DNA of 64,000 nt, taken from Gambelia wislizenii. Lineage: Eukaryota > Chordata > Lepidosauria > Squamata > Crotaphytidae. Below the pieces are notes generated by a model, which was given only the letters and a program-made list of their open reading frames with translations, was not told where the DNA came from and made no database searches. This document shows positions 11,172-23,095 of this stretch, piece after piece. The stretch spans positions 244,442,645-244,506,644 of the forward strand of contig JAUMIR010000005.1 in the NCBI GenBank assembly GCA_030847615.1. The letters run 5' to 3'. Positions within the stretch are counted from its first letter, which is position 1. Every line of letters starts with the position of its first letter. A program made the translations under genes and the position numbers.

Positions 11172-11302
11172 TGCTTCCTGCCTATGCTCCTGGTAGGATG
11201 TTTTGTTTTGTTCTTCTCTCCCTCCCTCCCTCCACGTGGCCAGAGCCATTTTGTCTGCCCCCGCCCCAAATATTATTATCCAAAATCAAGTACCTATTCA
11301 CA

Positions 11303-13469
11303 ATGGGGTCAACTAGCCAGGTGGAAGGAGGTAGTTTTCTATCTTCCTCTGAGGAGGTCGATGCTATCATCGCTGTGATCATTGGCGGCGAGAGGGCCAG
11401 AAGAGGCGAAGCCGGCAGCAACCTCAGCGCTGCCCAGGTTTCCTCCGCCGGGAGGAATGGGCTCCGAGCGCCGACTGCTCCTGCTGGCAAAAGAAAGGGA
11501 GCCCCATCAAGCAGCGGCAGCAGGAAGAGGCCGAAAAAGGGGGAGAAGACCCCCACCTCGGCCGCTGCCAGCTGCGACCCAGTCCCGCTCCACCCGGAGG
11601 GGCGCGTTAAAGGACCGGGTGGCCAGCCAGCCCAGCAGCCCCTCCAGATGGAGGAGGAGGAACGGACCTTTCCCAGCAGCGGGGAGACGACGCAGCGACG
11701 CAGGCAGGCCCCAGCGATCCTGGCTGCCCCAGCGAGGAAGAGACAGCCACATCGACGGCTTCAGGCTTAGACGATCCCGACCCCTTAGGCGATGGGGGAT
11801 CGTCCGCGGCAGCGGCGGCAGGTTCCGGCGACCCCGGTTCCCATAGCAGCAGTGAGAGGAGGACAAAGATCTCCCCGAGCCGCACATGGCGGCGGTCGTG
11901 AGTTGGGAAAACCGGGGGAGGGCAGTGCTGGGAGCTGAGGGAGCCACGCTGGCCATGAGGGACTGGCTTAGGGACGCACTGGCTAGAGAGGCCGTGCGGT
12001 GGATCACGGCCGCTCTAGGGCCACCGGATGAGCGGGAGGCCCATAGTCCAGAGGGAACTGGGGGTATCCAACCTTCGGGACCCCCTGTGTCCCTCTCACC
12101 ACCTATGGTCACCGGGGCCCATACCAGGCCTGCCCCCCCCCCGGCTCAGGGGATTAGATACCCTCGGGGGGGGCAAGGGCAGTGGAAAAGACAAGGGGAA
12201 ATCCAGGAGACCCTCTACCTGGGTGGTCACCATGGGTGGGGGAAGGGACTGTGTTGGGGCCTCTACATCGGCCGCCAACACGGGGCGACTGGTTCCTAAT
12301 TCGCAGGACACCAGGCCCATCAGTGATGAGGAGGATGGCCAATGGGCGGACAAGGGAACCCAAGCCTGTACCCCCCCCAAGCGACGTAGGTCACAGGAGG
12401 ATCCTGATGACCTACATGGGGATGAGGACGTGGTCTCTCTTTATTCCTCAACAGGGGATTTCTCGGACCACACTGAGCTCTCTGATAGGAAGGGGAGTTA
12501 TCAGAGGAGGAAGAGGTGTCCACAACTCCTGATGCCCCGTGTCCTTCCTCTCGCCACTTTGTCACTGAGGATTTTTCAGTCCTCATCAAGAAGGCGGTCC
12601 GTGCCTTGGGCCTTAAGCTGCCAGTCGCACAACAGGCCCAGGTTGACCCAGACTTGCCCGAGATTTCTGATGAGTTTTTTCCTGACGCTCAGCCAGCAGC
12701 ATTGGAGATGCCAGTGCCGGCGACCCTGATGCGCATGATATATAATGAATGGCGCACACCGGCAGTGGCGAGACCTCAGCCCAGCCTAACTAAAAAGCTG
12801 TACTCACTCCCTAAGAAGGTCATGGACAAACTACAGATCCCACTCATCGATGCGCCTGTTTCGGCCTTGGTATCCTCTGCCATTTTTTGTAAAGATGGGG
12901 AAGATACCCTTAAGGTCCCTGAGGACAGACACATGGACGTGGCTCTTAAACGAGCACACGAGGCCATCTCACTGACCATTAGGGCCTCAGCCACAGCCAC
13001 TATGATGGCGAGAGCCGCAATCCATTGGTCCAAGGATGCATCGGCGGTTGTTCCCAGATCACAAACTAGAATCAGGCAGGACCTCAACAAGCTTACGAAG
13101 GTATCCGCCTTCCTGGCCGACAGCACCCTGGATGCAATCCAGTTCTCTGCCAGGGCTCAGAGTGCGACCGTGGCGGCCAGAAGACAAGTATGGTTGAAGT
13201 TGTGGAACACCGACTTAAAATCCAAGCAGAATCTGGTGATGCCCCCGTTTCTGGGGGAGAAGTTATTTGGAGAATCCCTGGAGCCTGTTCTTGTAGAGGA
13301 CAAGGATAAAAAGAAGAAAACTCTCACCTCGGCTCGCAAAAGAGAAGAAATTCATGCGAAGGTACCGTCCTTTTCGTGGCTCAGGTGGCCAACAAAGCTC
13401 AAGCGCAGCATCCACTTCTTCAGGATCAAGGGACTTTCGTCCGGCCAGACCAAAGTGGGGAGAGAATAG
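11303..13469 (+). pseudogene. DIRS copy B gag-like ORF1, frameshifted
   Basis: It starts at ATG 11303 (MGSTSQVEGGSFLSSSEEV, then DAIIAVII as in copies C and D). The N-terminal third is low-complexity and basic. A middle frame reads MRDWLRDALAREAVRW, the counterpart of the copy C segment ending FKASLAREAANW, and changes frame near a C run at 12130-12138. The conserved C-terminal half at 12516-13469 is open. It runs from FSVLIKKAVRALGL through SKQNLVMPPFLGEKLFGESL to a KDKKKKT basic tail. DIRS ORF1 occupies the gag position, but its biochemical role is not well defined. At least two frameshifts inactivate this copy. Confidence 0.75.
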
Positions 13470-15150
13470 ATACTACTGTGGGAATCAACAGGGGACATCC
13501 AGGAAGAACTCCCAATCCCAGTCTGCCAGAAATACCAATAAAAATCAACAATGACAGGGTCCTCCCGGTGGGGGGAAGATTTCAGGCCTTTGTGGAAGTA
13601 TGGGAAAACTCTACCTCGGACAGGTGGGTCCTACAGTCCATACGACAAGGCTACCGTATAGAGTTCTCTCGGCGATCTCCACATTGGTTCATCCCCACAC
13701 CACTACAGGCAAACCCAGGAAAGCGTTTGCTGATGACGAGCGCAATTCAACACCTCTTACATCTAGGCACACTAGAGGAAGTTCAAAAGCCACATCGGGG
13801 AAAGGGCTGCTATTCTATCCTTTTCCTGGTCCCGAAGAAGAACGGGACATGGCGGGCTGTTCTAAACTTGAAAGGCGTGAACAAGTTCGTGCGAAAGTGC
13901 AAGTTCAGAATGGAGACACTTCACCATATCCTGGATGCCATTCGACCGGGAGACTATCTGTCCTCCCTGGATTTGCAGGATGCCTACCTACACACCCCAA
14001 TCCATTAGGATCACCGCCAGTTTCTTCGCTTCTTCTATGACAACAAGCATTATCAGTACAAGACCCTTCCCTTTGGTCTGTCCTCGGCACCGACTTCACA
14101 AAGATAATGGTAGCCTTGGTGGCATACTGGCGGTGTTCAGGCTTACATGTCTATCCTTATTTGGATGACCTCTTGATCCACTCGTCTTCAGTCCAGGGAG
14201 CCCGAAGAGAGACCCGTCAAATCCTCAAGGACCTCAAGGCACACGGGTTCCAGGTCAACTTCGAAAAGAGCTCCCTGACCCCCACATAGTCCATCCATCA
14301 TCTGGGGGCAATAGTGGACTCAGTGAACCAGCCTGGTATCCCTTCCGGCAGACAGGAACGAAAGAATCCAGAGTGCAGTGCGAGGGGCAAACTCGGGGGC
14401 CAAAGTGGGACTAATGCGTCTGGCCCATCTACAAGGTCTGATGATAGCCACCATCGACTGCCTGCCATGGGCAAGGTTCCACGCCAGGAGGCTGCAGTGG
14501 TTCCTGCTTCCCTTCCAGAAAGAAATTGCGCTAAAGAAAAATTGACTGGTGAGACTCCTGAGGAAGGTCCTAACTTCACTCCAATGGTGGTTGTCCCCGG
14601 CAATCCACAGGGGACACCCGCTGTGGCATCAAGATCGCATCCAGATCACCATGGATGCCAGCCTCAGGGGTTGGGGAGCCCACTGCGGAACTCACCTGGC
14701 ACAGGGACGTTGGACAGAGGCGGAGGCGATGCACAGCATCAACTGGCTGGAATTGCGGGCCATTCGTCTGGCGCTACTGGCATTCAGAGACATGATCAGG
14801 AACAAGGCGGTCCTGATACGAACGGACAACATCACAACGAAAGCGCACATGAACCGCCAGGGAGGAACGAGATTGTGACCACTGATGATGGAAGCCACAC
14901 GACTCCTGACATGGGCCGAGGAGAACCTCTTGTCCTTGAAGGCAGAGCACCTCCAGGGAGCCCTCAACCTCAAGGCAGACTGACTCAGCCGCACAGACGT
15001 CGATCAAGGGGAATGGAGTCTGCATCCAGAAGTGTTCGCCGAAGTCACTCAAACGCTCGGACACCCAGCGATTGACCTATTTGCGTCCCCAGCAAACACG
15101 AAACTCCCACGGTTTGTGGCTATAATTTTCTTCTTACCCCCGAGCACGCT
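13376..15150 (+). pseudogene. DIRS copy B pol remnant (RT and RNase H)
   Basis: The frame overlaps the end of gag by about 94 nt and continues through GRFQAFVEVWENSTSDRWVL, FLVPKKNGTWRAVLNLKGVN and SSLDLQDAYLHTPIH to a TAG at 14006-14008. Coding continues after it (DHRQFLRFFYD, LPFGLSSAP). A frameshift near 14095 precedes the YLDD box (14107-14289, YPYLDDLLIH). RNase H at 14549-14878 retains DASLRGWGAHC, INWLELRAIRLAL and RTDNITTKAHMNRQGG. The methyltransferase-like domain begins (IDLFASPANTKLPRF) and is then cut by the internal deletion. Inactive. Confidence 0.82.
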
Positions 15151-15318
15151 GCGAGGATAGCAAGGGGACCCACACCTTCGTCACTTCCTAAAAGGTCTAA
15201 GCAATCTTGCTCCCCTGACTATCCATAGGTTCCCCTCCTGGGATCTACATACAGTTCTCAAGGCCTTAACCATTCATCCCTTTGACCCTCTGAGGGAGAT
15301 ACTATTGAAGTTCCTGAC

Positions 15319-15927
15319 ATGGAAGTCCTGTTCCTGTTGGCGATAACATCAGCACATAGGGTGTCAGAACTCGCAGCCCTGTCGATACGCAGGGACCTAT
15401 GCATCTTCAGACCAGACTCAGTAGTCCTCAGACTCCATCCGAACTTTAAGCCCAAGGTAAATTCAGTTTTCCACAGGGCACAAGAAGTGGTTCTGCCGTC
15501 GTTCTGCCCCCATCCTGAAGGGGATCTCGACCGGATCTGGCATACGCTGGATGTCCGCAGAGCCTTACATATCTATATCAGGAGAACCAGGCCTATCAGG
15601 TCTTCGGAATCCCTGTTTGTCTCACCTCACACGAAGTACCTGGGAAGGAAGGTATCCCCATCCACATTGGGACGATGGATAAGAAAATGCATTGCGACAT
15701 GCTATGAATCGTTGAACCTAGTGCCCCCGGAGGGGAGCATGGCACATTCTACTAGAAGCGCCGCTACGTCGGCGGCCTGGGAAAAAGATGCAGCATTAGA
15801 AGAGATTTGCAAAGCGGCAACATGGAAGTCGTCTTCTACGTTTATTAGACACTACAGATTGGATAAGATACAATCAGCAGAGGCGGCCTTTGGCAGAAGA
15901 GTACTAAAACATACAGCACAGTTCTAA
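15319..15927 (+). pseudogene. DIRS copy B tyrosine recombinase, C-terminal catalytic part only
   Basis: This is an open 202-residue frame lacking the N-terminal DNA-binding domain that copy C has. Catalytic residues are visible: Arg in ITSAHRVSELAAL, His-x-x-Arg in MAHSTRSAATSAAW and Tyr in TFIRHYRLDKI, with the ending AFGRRVLKHTAQF. The missing N-terminus results from the deletion just upstream, so the fragment is unlikely to act alone even though the catalytic tetrad is intact. Confidence 0.82.
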
Positions 15928-15978
15928 ACTATTGGACCTCGCTGGACCCACCAGGGATTTTCCGAAAAGTTTTAGTAC

Positions 15979-16083
15979 ATCCCAAGCATGACGGATGCTC
16001 TGGAGGTCTCCCCAATGGGAAAAGGAAAGTTGGTCTTACCTGTGATACGTTCTTTTCCAGTGGTGAGGCGAAGAGCATCCGAG
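15979..16083 (+). repeat. DIRS copy B internal complementary region
   Basis: The left half (catcccaagcatgacggatg to cccaatggg) mirrors the element's left end at 11031-11070. The right half (aaaggaaagttggtcttacc to agagcatccg) mirrors the right end at 16310-16373. Joined in this way the region is a template of the circular junction, the defining feature of DIRS elements. Confidence 0.9.
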
Positions 16084-16199
16084 CCCACCCATGGGCGAGG
16101 TAACCGGATGACGCTCTGGGTGACTGGTCTCAAGACGGATTCAAGATGAACACGGAGAACTGGCTGACGATGACGACGGGGTCGCGAGGCTGTTATATA

Positions 16200-16320
16200 G
16201 ACTGACCAGCCGGGGGGGTCGTCCCTCTCAGATGACTTCACCGGTGGGCAGTGCCAAAGGTCTCCTATTTCCTGCCTACTAGGAGCAAGTGGGGAGGGAC
16301 AACCCAAGCATGACGGATGC
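16200..16320 (+). repeat. DIRS copy B right inverted terminal repeat
   Basis: This is the reverse complement of 11052-11171. It is followed by an outer extension to 16373 (cttcgcctcaccactgg and on to aacgttccttt) that is mirrored only in the internal complementary region. Confidence 0.9.
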
Positions 16321-16351
16321 TCTTCGCCTCACCACTGGAAAAGAACATATC

Positions 16352-16362
16352 ACAGGTAAGAC
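16352..16362 (+). promoter_or_regulatory. Consensus 5' splice donor at the DIRS copy B 3' end
   Basis: The sequence cacag|gtaagac, with GT at 16356-16357, is a strong donor match in WNK1 orientation within 20 bp of the element terminus. Use is unproven. Confidence 0.4.
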
Positions 16363-16373
16363 AACGTTCCTTT

Positions 16374-16440
16374 CTCCCTCTCTCATAGTACTACAACCTG
16401 TGATCATCCACAGAAGCTAAAGCCAAAGTTATTTAATACA
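16374..16440 (+). mobile_element. CR1 LINE fragment, right of the DIRS copy B insertion
   Basis: It continues the CR1 reading frame from 11027: SLSHSTTTCDHPQKLK. A further piece after the L2 end (16663-16792, aattgtggaattcatgagac and tctgatccaagatgtctct) appears to be the same CR1 continued, so this CR1 was hit twice. Confidence 0.65.
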
Positions 16441-16662
16441 TTATGCTGTTTAATTTCTATTTTATTGTTCTTTGCTGTTTTTATGATTGTGGGGAGAGAT
16501 AGGACAGGATATGGGATTGTTTTTTAACCTTGTATTTTTATTGTTACAATATTTCATTGTTACAATTTATGTTGTGGTCCGCCTTGATTCCCTAGGGAAA
16601 AGGTGAAATAATAATAATAATGGTGATGATGCTGATGATGCTGATGATGCTGGTAGACTCAG
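16441..16662 (+). mobile_element. L2 LINE 3' end
   Basis: The sequence ends with the L2-type terminus: tggtccgccttgattcccta, gggaaaaggtgaaataataa, then a trinucleotide tail drifting to gatgatgct. Little or no coding sequence remains. It lies inside the CR1 remnant. Confidence 0.65.
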
Positions 16663-18515
16663 AATAGATAAAAGAAAGTACTAGTTCAACAAAGCATAGT
16701 TAAATTGTGGAATTCATGAGACTAGGCTAGATAGGACTTTAGTCTGATCCAAGATGTCTCTCCTATCAATGTAATGTTGTCCACCTCCATATATTGCTGC
16801 CCATTTATGGAGAGAGAAAAATATGACACTTGTTTCATATACCAAGAAAGTAAGTTTTATGACTTGCAGTGGAATGATATGTTAAAGTCTCAGAAATGTG
16901 GGTCAAAGGTAAATTATATAAAAAACCTTGAGCCAAAATGAGATGCTTTCCCTTTCAATGTGTATCAGGCAGGCTAACTGTACATTTACAACTTGTACAT
17001 TTGTTACATCCACTTTATATCCTAAAATGACTTTTACTCTAAGCCCTTGGAATAGTGCTGGAAAACAGATTAGATAAAATAAAGTCTTCTTAGTTCTGGC
17101 TGATTGGAATATTTTATATTTATGAGAGCCAATCTGTAGGGATTTAGAGTATGAACTGAGTGCTGGGAGGCCCCTCATACAAAATTCTCCTCAGGCAGAA
17201 ACTCAGTGGGTGATCTTAATAAGTCACTATTCTCCCATGATGAATCCTTGTGTCTCTAATGTAGGAATAATAATGTCAAAGACATGTCATAAGAATTACT
17301 GAGATCATCTGAAACACCTTGAATACTAAAAATTCTCTGTATAAATGTATTACTTATCCCTGAGTGTGATCTGTTCTCATCACAAGAGAAGAAATTGGAA
17401 AACGTGGTTATAAAGACAGCAACTTGGAACACTTGGGGACCTGATCCTAAAACGGTGAAGTTGGGATTAAGTTAGAGCAAGCAGGCTGTCTGGCTGTACT
17501 TTTTACACTAGATCCTTTAGAATCTTGGATTGATGCTTGAGAAGAAAGCTTGTTCTGTAGAAAGATTTGTCTTTTCTTTTCTTTTCTTTTTTGACAAATG
17601 GAACAAAGAAGGATAATTTTTCCAGGCACTGGATTCTGTTGTGGCTGCTTCAGAATAAATTACTCATTTGTACTATAGCACTTCAGTGTGTTCTGAAGGA
17701 TAAGTGGATCATGTAAGGGATTCCTTTAAGCTTAAAACTAGCTTCTTCGTTTTGGCTTACAGAAAAAATTGCCAGAGGAGCACCGAATTACCAAGATGAG
17801 AGCCAAATGTTTAACACAGGGGTATGCAACCTTTGATAGTCCAGGAGCCATTTTTGCTTCCCCATGGACTTTGGGAATCTGTACATTGTCCCAACCGTAT
17901 TCTGAAGAAGAAGTTTGCTTCCCAAAAGGCCAAAAATGAGGGAATGATATGCTATTTATATGTTACTTCATTTTTCCTAAGCCTGTTTATGCCAGAAAAC
18001 ACATTTTTGAAAAACAAGAGACTGAATAGTCACTTTAAACCAAAGTCAGCTAATTTTCTAATTGAAGTTTTTTGCAATTGCTAATTGAAGGAGAAGCAAA
18101 TTGAGATTGAAATAATATTAAGTTTTACATCTCATATACATGAGACTGTAGCCTATTTGCTGTTGCTCTTAAACAATATGGAATCAAACTTTTGCTGATT
18201 TGCAGTTCACCTGGAGATCTAGTACTATTATTCCTTTATTAGCCTGTAGCATGTTTCTTTTGACTGAGCGAAAATCTAGTTTACAGATGTAGTCTTGTTC
18301 CAGAGTGTATTTTAAAGAAATTTCTGGAAATGTATTGAAACTAGTGTAGCATTTTTTGGGGGAGCAAAGTTGGAATAGGCAAAGAATGTTTTGCAAAACA
18401 CACATTACTAAAATAATATCCTTTAGGTTTACAGGCTAATTAGTGTTGTGTGAGTCTGCTTTCAAACGTCCATATAAATGTTACAGTAACTTTGAATTTA
18501 ATGTAAGGGAATATA

Positions 18516-18811
18516 TGTCACCCCCTGTATCCGCGAGGGATGCGTTCCCAGACTTACCACAGATATGTAAAACCGCATATAATAGTGAACTGCCATAGAA
18601 TACCATGGAACTGCACTGGAGGACCTAGAAAATGCATAAAAAGAAAGCCGTTCTAGGCAGAAGTAGACTATAGTTGCACTGGAGGACCTCTTTATGCCTA
18701 GAGAGACCACCTCCGGTGCAGCTCTGTGGTCCTCCAGATGCCTAGAGAGACCTCCCCATCAGCCACTGAAACCATGGGTACCAATCCCGCATAAATGAGA
18801 GGTGACCTTTA
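18516..18811. mobile_element. pogo/Tigger-like MITE
   Basis: The inverted ends are gtcaccccctgtatccgcga and, read in reverse complement from the right, gtcacctctcatttatgcgg. The interior carries ctggaggacct and ctctgtggtcctccag motifs shared with the MITE at 50800. There is no coding capacity. Confidence 0.7.
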
Positions 18812-18987
18812 TCTTCAATGGTTTGATTTTGTATTTGTTTCCAGAACAGAGATGATAACTGTGTGAATGGTAATTCCAGTTAATACAGTGAGGTATGCAT
18901 CATTGTTATATGACTATTGCCTCAGGCACTAGTGTAGATAGTTCTCGTACTAGAAATAGTAACAACAAAATTGGTGTGAGTGGTGTG

Positions 18988-19362
18988 GTTTGCTTAACAT
19001 TAAAATTTATAGGACTAGATCGCCCACTGTAACCCAGAGGACTTTTTCTTCAGCTGTCCCTAGACTGTGGAACAACCTGTCAGAAGAGATTCAACACCTG
19101 AATATGCTTTCTGAATTTAAAACAGCATTAAGGACCAGTCTCTTCTGGCAGACTTATCCAGATGATTTTTAAATTGTGAATTTTAAACTTTGAATTTTAA
19201 ATCTCAATTGATTGTTTTAATAGTTATTTGTCTTATTTGTTCTTTAAATTGATATTATGCATTTTAACAGTTGTTTGTTTTTTAACTGATGTTTTATGTT
19301 GTATGCTGGTCTGTTGTTCTCCACCCCAGTCCATGAGGAGAGGTGGGTAAGATGATGATGAT
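18988..19362 (+). mobile_element. L2 LINE 3' fragment
   Basis: The frame 18990-19172 reads RTFSSAVPRLWNNLSEEIQ and then SEFKTALRTSLFWQTYPDDF, the conserved C-terminus of L2 reverse transcriptase. It is followed by the 3' UTR (tctccaccccagtccatgag, gagaggtgggtaa) and a gat-repeat tail. Compare RAFSVIAPKLWNDLPNEIHQ in the L2 at 57272. Confidence 0.85.
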
Positions 19363-19367
19363 GATGC

Positions 19368-19479
19368 AGCCCTCCAGATGTTGGACTAAAACTCTCTTAC
19401 CATTGGTTATGTCAGCTGGGGTTGCTGAGACTTGCAGTCTGAAAACAAAACACCTGACAGGCTGCATGATTCCCACCAC
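19368..19479. mobile_element. Diverged hAT-like MITE remnant
   Basis: The left part (gccctccagatgttggact) and right part (cttgcagtctgaaaacaaaa, caggctgcatgattcccacc) match the palindromic MITE at 32613-32748. It abuts the L2 tail. Boundaries are approximate. Confidence 0.5.
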
Positions 19480-19672
19480 TCACGTATAATGGAATATATA
19501 GTCATCTTTTTCTTTATGAAGATGGGAGGGTTTTTTTTGGCAAGGTCCATTTAAATTATGTATGATAGGCGAGGAACTGCTTTCCTATGAAGGGGCCATT
19601 GACACATGGGAAGTCAGGTGGGCTCTGCAGCTGCTGGTGGACAGAGCCACAGCAAATGGTGGTTGGAATATA

Positions 19673-19900
19673 GAGCTAGTGTGATGTAGTGGTTTGAGTG
19701 TTGGATTAGAATTTGAGGAGGCCATGGTTTGGATCTCTTCTAAGGCATGGAAACCCACTGGATGACCTTGGACAATTCACATTCAGAGGAAAGCAATTGC
19801 AAACCTGCCCTGAACAAATCTTGCCAAGAACACCACATGATACATTCACTTTTTAGGTCGGCATAAGTTGGAAATGACTTCAAGGCACATGACATCAAAG
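19673..19900 (+). mobile_element. tRNA-derived SINE
   Basis: The A-box head is tgtgatgtagtggtttgagt, the body aaacccactggatgacc, and the tail ttgccaagaacaccacatga through ggaaatgacttcaaggcaca. It is the same family as 7911-8114 but more diverged, with the B box decayed (ggtttggatct). Confidence 0.85.
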
Positions 19901-19984
19901 AACATACATACTCTAATCAGTCCACAGATTTGCCTGTTGGCTGCAGGTTCCCCACTCAAATGTGTAAATACTAAATTTTATGGC

Positions 19985-20042
19985 AGCGCGCTTTTCCTGA
20001 ATCTTCGTTTGTGAAGAAAAGCCAGAGAGAGAGAGAGAGACA
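19985..20042 (+). mobile_element. LINE 3' terminus (same family as 36308-37136)
   Basis: Only the last 60 bp are present: tcctgaatcttcgtttgtga, agaaaagcc, then a GA tail. The terminal hairpin CTTCG-tttg-TGAAG is kept with one G:U pair. This is an extreme 5' truncation. Confidence 0.7.
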
Positions 20043-20606
20043 GCTCTTACTAATCTGTTAGGTCAGATTGGGGAAGGGGGGGTAGTGTTCCAAGATGCAG
20101 TTGTTGCACCCCCCCCCCCGAAGCTTGCACTTGAAGTAGCAGCCTGAATGTCTTTCCTGTCTTGGTTTAATCAAGGAAATTATGGTAGCCATCTAATGAT
20201 CACTAAACAGCCTCTCCATTTCCTGCACTTTTAATCTAGATGATTGACCATCACCTTATGTGATTTGCTAATATAAGGAAGGGAACAGCTTTTTAATGCT
20301 TAACTGATGATTTATTAGTTTCTGCTTGCATATTGTAATCTTAGATGTACATATGTAGGTGTCTAAGGATGATAAGAAGAAATGTGTGCTTCCAACTTTG
20401 CAAATAAAGTTTTAATTCTGGTTATGAAATGACGGTAATTAACTTGTGTAAAGATGCATAGGACATTCTTTGCAATCTACATTCTTCCTCTTGCATACCA
20501 TTTTTATGTAATGTTTAATGCTTTGTGCAGGAAGTTGGAGGATTTGGACATGCAGACAGCTGTAAGAATTGGTTTGCTAGCAGTTTGACCTTCATATGTG
20601 ACTCTA

Positions 20607-20691
20607 TAGCTGGATTTCCTGCCAGGGGAGGGAGGGTTGGATTTGATGACCTATGGGGCACTTCCAACTCTATGATTCTGTGATTTTCATG
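20607..20691 (+). mobile_element. CR1 LINE 3' end
   Basis: It shows the typical CR1 terminal sequence in sense: ttggatttgatgacctatgg, cacttccaactctatgattc, then tgtgatt. It is non-coding, and its left boundary is approximate. Confidence 0.75.
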
Positions 20692-21984
20692 CAAAAGGCA
20701 TAGGGTTCTGCTAAACTCTGAAATCTCTCCTCCTCGGGGTGGTATGTTTTATAATTTAGAATGAATCTTCACACCAGTAGTATACAGAATTCTGCTATAG
20801 AACAACAGGTTCTTCTAACATACAGGTTAATCTGTGCCTGTGCAAAGACAGACTTGAGTACTGCATATCTATATGCCTCATGATTACAATTTCAGTGTAT
20901 GCTACTCTTGTATGTCAGAACAACAAATGCCCTGGCCTAAATCCAGTTGTTTGTCCCATCTAGAGTAAGCTCATTAAATCGTGCAGATTTACGTATGTGT
21001 TGACATACAGTTCAGCAGTTGATTCATTGGGTATGCTCTAGTTGAGACAAGTCATTGGTCTTAGTCTAGAGTGCTTAGGAATTGTTTTTAAGTCTTAGGA
21101 AGTCCAGAAGGTTATTTGTTAATTGCAAGCATTTTCATAAATCTGCTGATAGTGCAAGCATACACTAACATTTAGTTCTTTATTCCTTATTGTTGGCTGT
21201 GACATATTGACTATAGTCTAAGGGTGAACATTGTAAGGTAAGGTATGCAGTAAGGCATAGTGACTCCACTCACAGAGGGCTCTTGGACCGTGGCAACCTA
21301 TAGAACTGTAGTTTTGAATACTGAGAAATAGCCTCCAAACTGTTCCCATTCAGGCTACTGAAAAATAAAATGGCACAAAACCAAGGACAGTGTGTGCTTT
21401 AAAATACAAACTAATGAGAAACAGACTTTTCTGTCATCAAGCAGCCATGGTATGAATCACATTCATAGGTATCTCACTCTGTGATGCATTTAACTTATCT
21501 GGCCCATCCTTCCTCTGCTAACTTTTCCTGTTCATTCTTGTTTCACCCAGAGGCAGCATGCTTCTAGAGTAACCAATATTTGTCATGGTTTTTTATTCTT
21601 TCCCTTCAGATTCTTTTTCATCCTTTCATCTGGTTCAGAAAGCATAATAATTTTATATATCACCATTGGTAAAGTACAATCTTTTGGTTGCATGTTGCCC
21701 AATCCCTTTTTTGTAGGAGTGAAAAAAACACCCAGAAAACCCACCTAAGTGTCCCAAAATGTAGTTTGTATTGAATATCCCTCAGCCTGTAAAATGATTA
21801 AAAACACAAAATTTGGCCTTAAATGCCAGGAATTGAAACTGGAAGTAGACTTTTGGTCACACCCAGGTGGCATTTTGGACAGATTCTTAACTGAAAATGT
21901 TCTGATGTGACCTATAAAGAAGCAAAAATTGGTCACCACAGCAGTTACTCATCTTGGTTATATATAGTGCTATCTCTTTTTATT

Positions 21985-22220
21985 GTTGTGTGCCTTCAAG
22001 TAATTTCTGACTTATGGTGACCCTAAGGCAAAACCTATCATGGGGTTTCTTGGCAGAATTTGTTCAGAAGGGCTTTGCCCTTGCCTTCTTCTGAGGCTCA
22101 GAGAGCATGACTGTCTCAAAGTCACCCAAAGTCAGTGGGTTTCCATGGCTGAGTGAAGATTTGAACCGTGGTCTTCCAGTATTGTAATCCAGTCTAAAAC
22201 CACTACAGCATGTTGGCTCT
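21985..22220 (-). mobile_element. tRNA-derived SINE
   Basis: This is a minus-strand copy: the tail gttgtgtgccttcaagtaat is on the left and the body cagtgggtttccatggctga in the middle. The head, with a B-box equivalent (gatttgaaccgtggtc) and A-box region (accactacagcatgttggct), is on the right. Confidence 0.85.
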
Positions 22221-22756
22221 CGCTATAGCTAAAGCTTTTCGTTTTCCACAGATGCAAAATCTACTGCATAGATTCAAAAGATAGCAGCAGAACAAAGACT
22301 TATTTGTTAATACTAAATGTCCGTTCTTTTGTTTCACAAGTTAAAAGATAAACCTATCAAAATGCAATAATTCAGTAATCCTTATAGATTTCTTGTAGAT
22401 AAGATTAGTATTTTTAGAATTGTAGGAAGACACAAGAAAATATATATAACCTGTTCTTTGCTGTCAGAATCCAAAGCATACTGGTTATATCCTTCCAACA
22501 TGTAAAAACATACTATAATTGAAAGGTGGCCTGATAATGTACAGTCATCCCTCCACATTCGCGGGGGTTAGGGTCTTGAGACCCCCGCAAATGTGGAAAA
22601 ACCGTGAATAAAAATGCTGCTCCCGCGCCCCCCCCCCCCGAGGGAGTGAGTCAGCGGGAGGGTGTCTGGCCTTCCTGAGGGGACTCCGGGCCTTAGAAGA
22701 ACTGGAGCCCGCTTAAGAAGGCCGGGGAAGGCAGCGGGCAGGAGGCTGCCATGCCT

Positions 22757-22823
22757 CTCCCCGGCCTTCCTCAGCGGACTCCGAGGCTTTAAAGCCCCGG
22801 AGCCTTCTGAGGAAGGCCGGGGA
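22757..22823. repeat. Near-perfect GC-rich palindrome
   Basis: The arms ccggccttcctcagcggact ccgaggcttt and aaagccccgg agccttctgaggaaggccgg pair with few mismatches around a TTTAAA centre at 22788-22793. Confidence 0.8.
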
Positions 22824-23095
22824 AGGCAGCGGGCGGGCGGCGGGCGGGAGTTGCTTCTGTCAGTTAACCCTTTAGCAGTCAAACATCTCAACTTATTGGA
22901 TTGCAAGGTACATATCCCAACACTTTCAAAATTGGGACCCCACTTAAGATTTGTGAGCTTTGCCAGGATTCCTGCTTTCCTTAGTTGAACAGGCCAAGAG
23001 AAGAGGTACTAGAAGAAAAAAGTGTGTGTGTGTGTTGGGGGGAACACTTGAAGCTTGGTGTTGCTCTTTCTGCAATCTTTTCTTCTTGTCTGCTG

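Larger units (their letters stand above)
11028..16373 (+). mobile_element. DIRS retrotransposon copy B, full length with internal deletion, degenerate
   Basis: Both termini are present: tttcccagtggggaggg at 11028 and aacgttccttt ending at 16373. Between them lie a left terminal repeat, gag, RT/RNase H, a recombinase C-terminus, an internal complementary region and a right terminal repeat. At about 5.35 kb it is some 0.45 kb shorter than copy C, because the methyltransferase-like domain and the recombinase N-terminus are deleted near 15130-15170. It is inserted in a CR1 at a run of T with no target duplication. Confidence 0.92.

Noticed and set aside
17816..17900. Possible hAT left end (caggggtatgcaacctttga)
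   Set aside because: It resembles a hAT terminus, but no matching right end or 8-bp duplication was found, so it is left out of the feature list.
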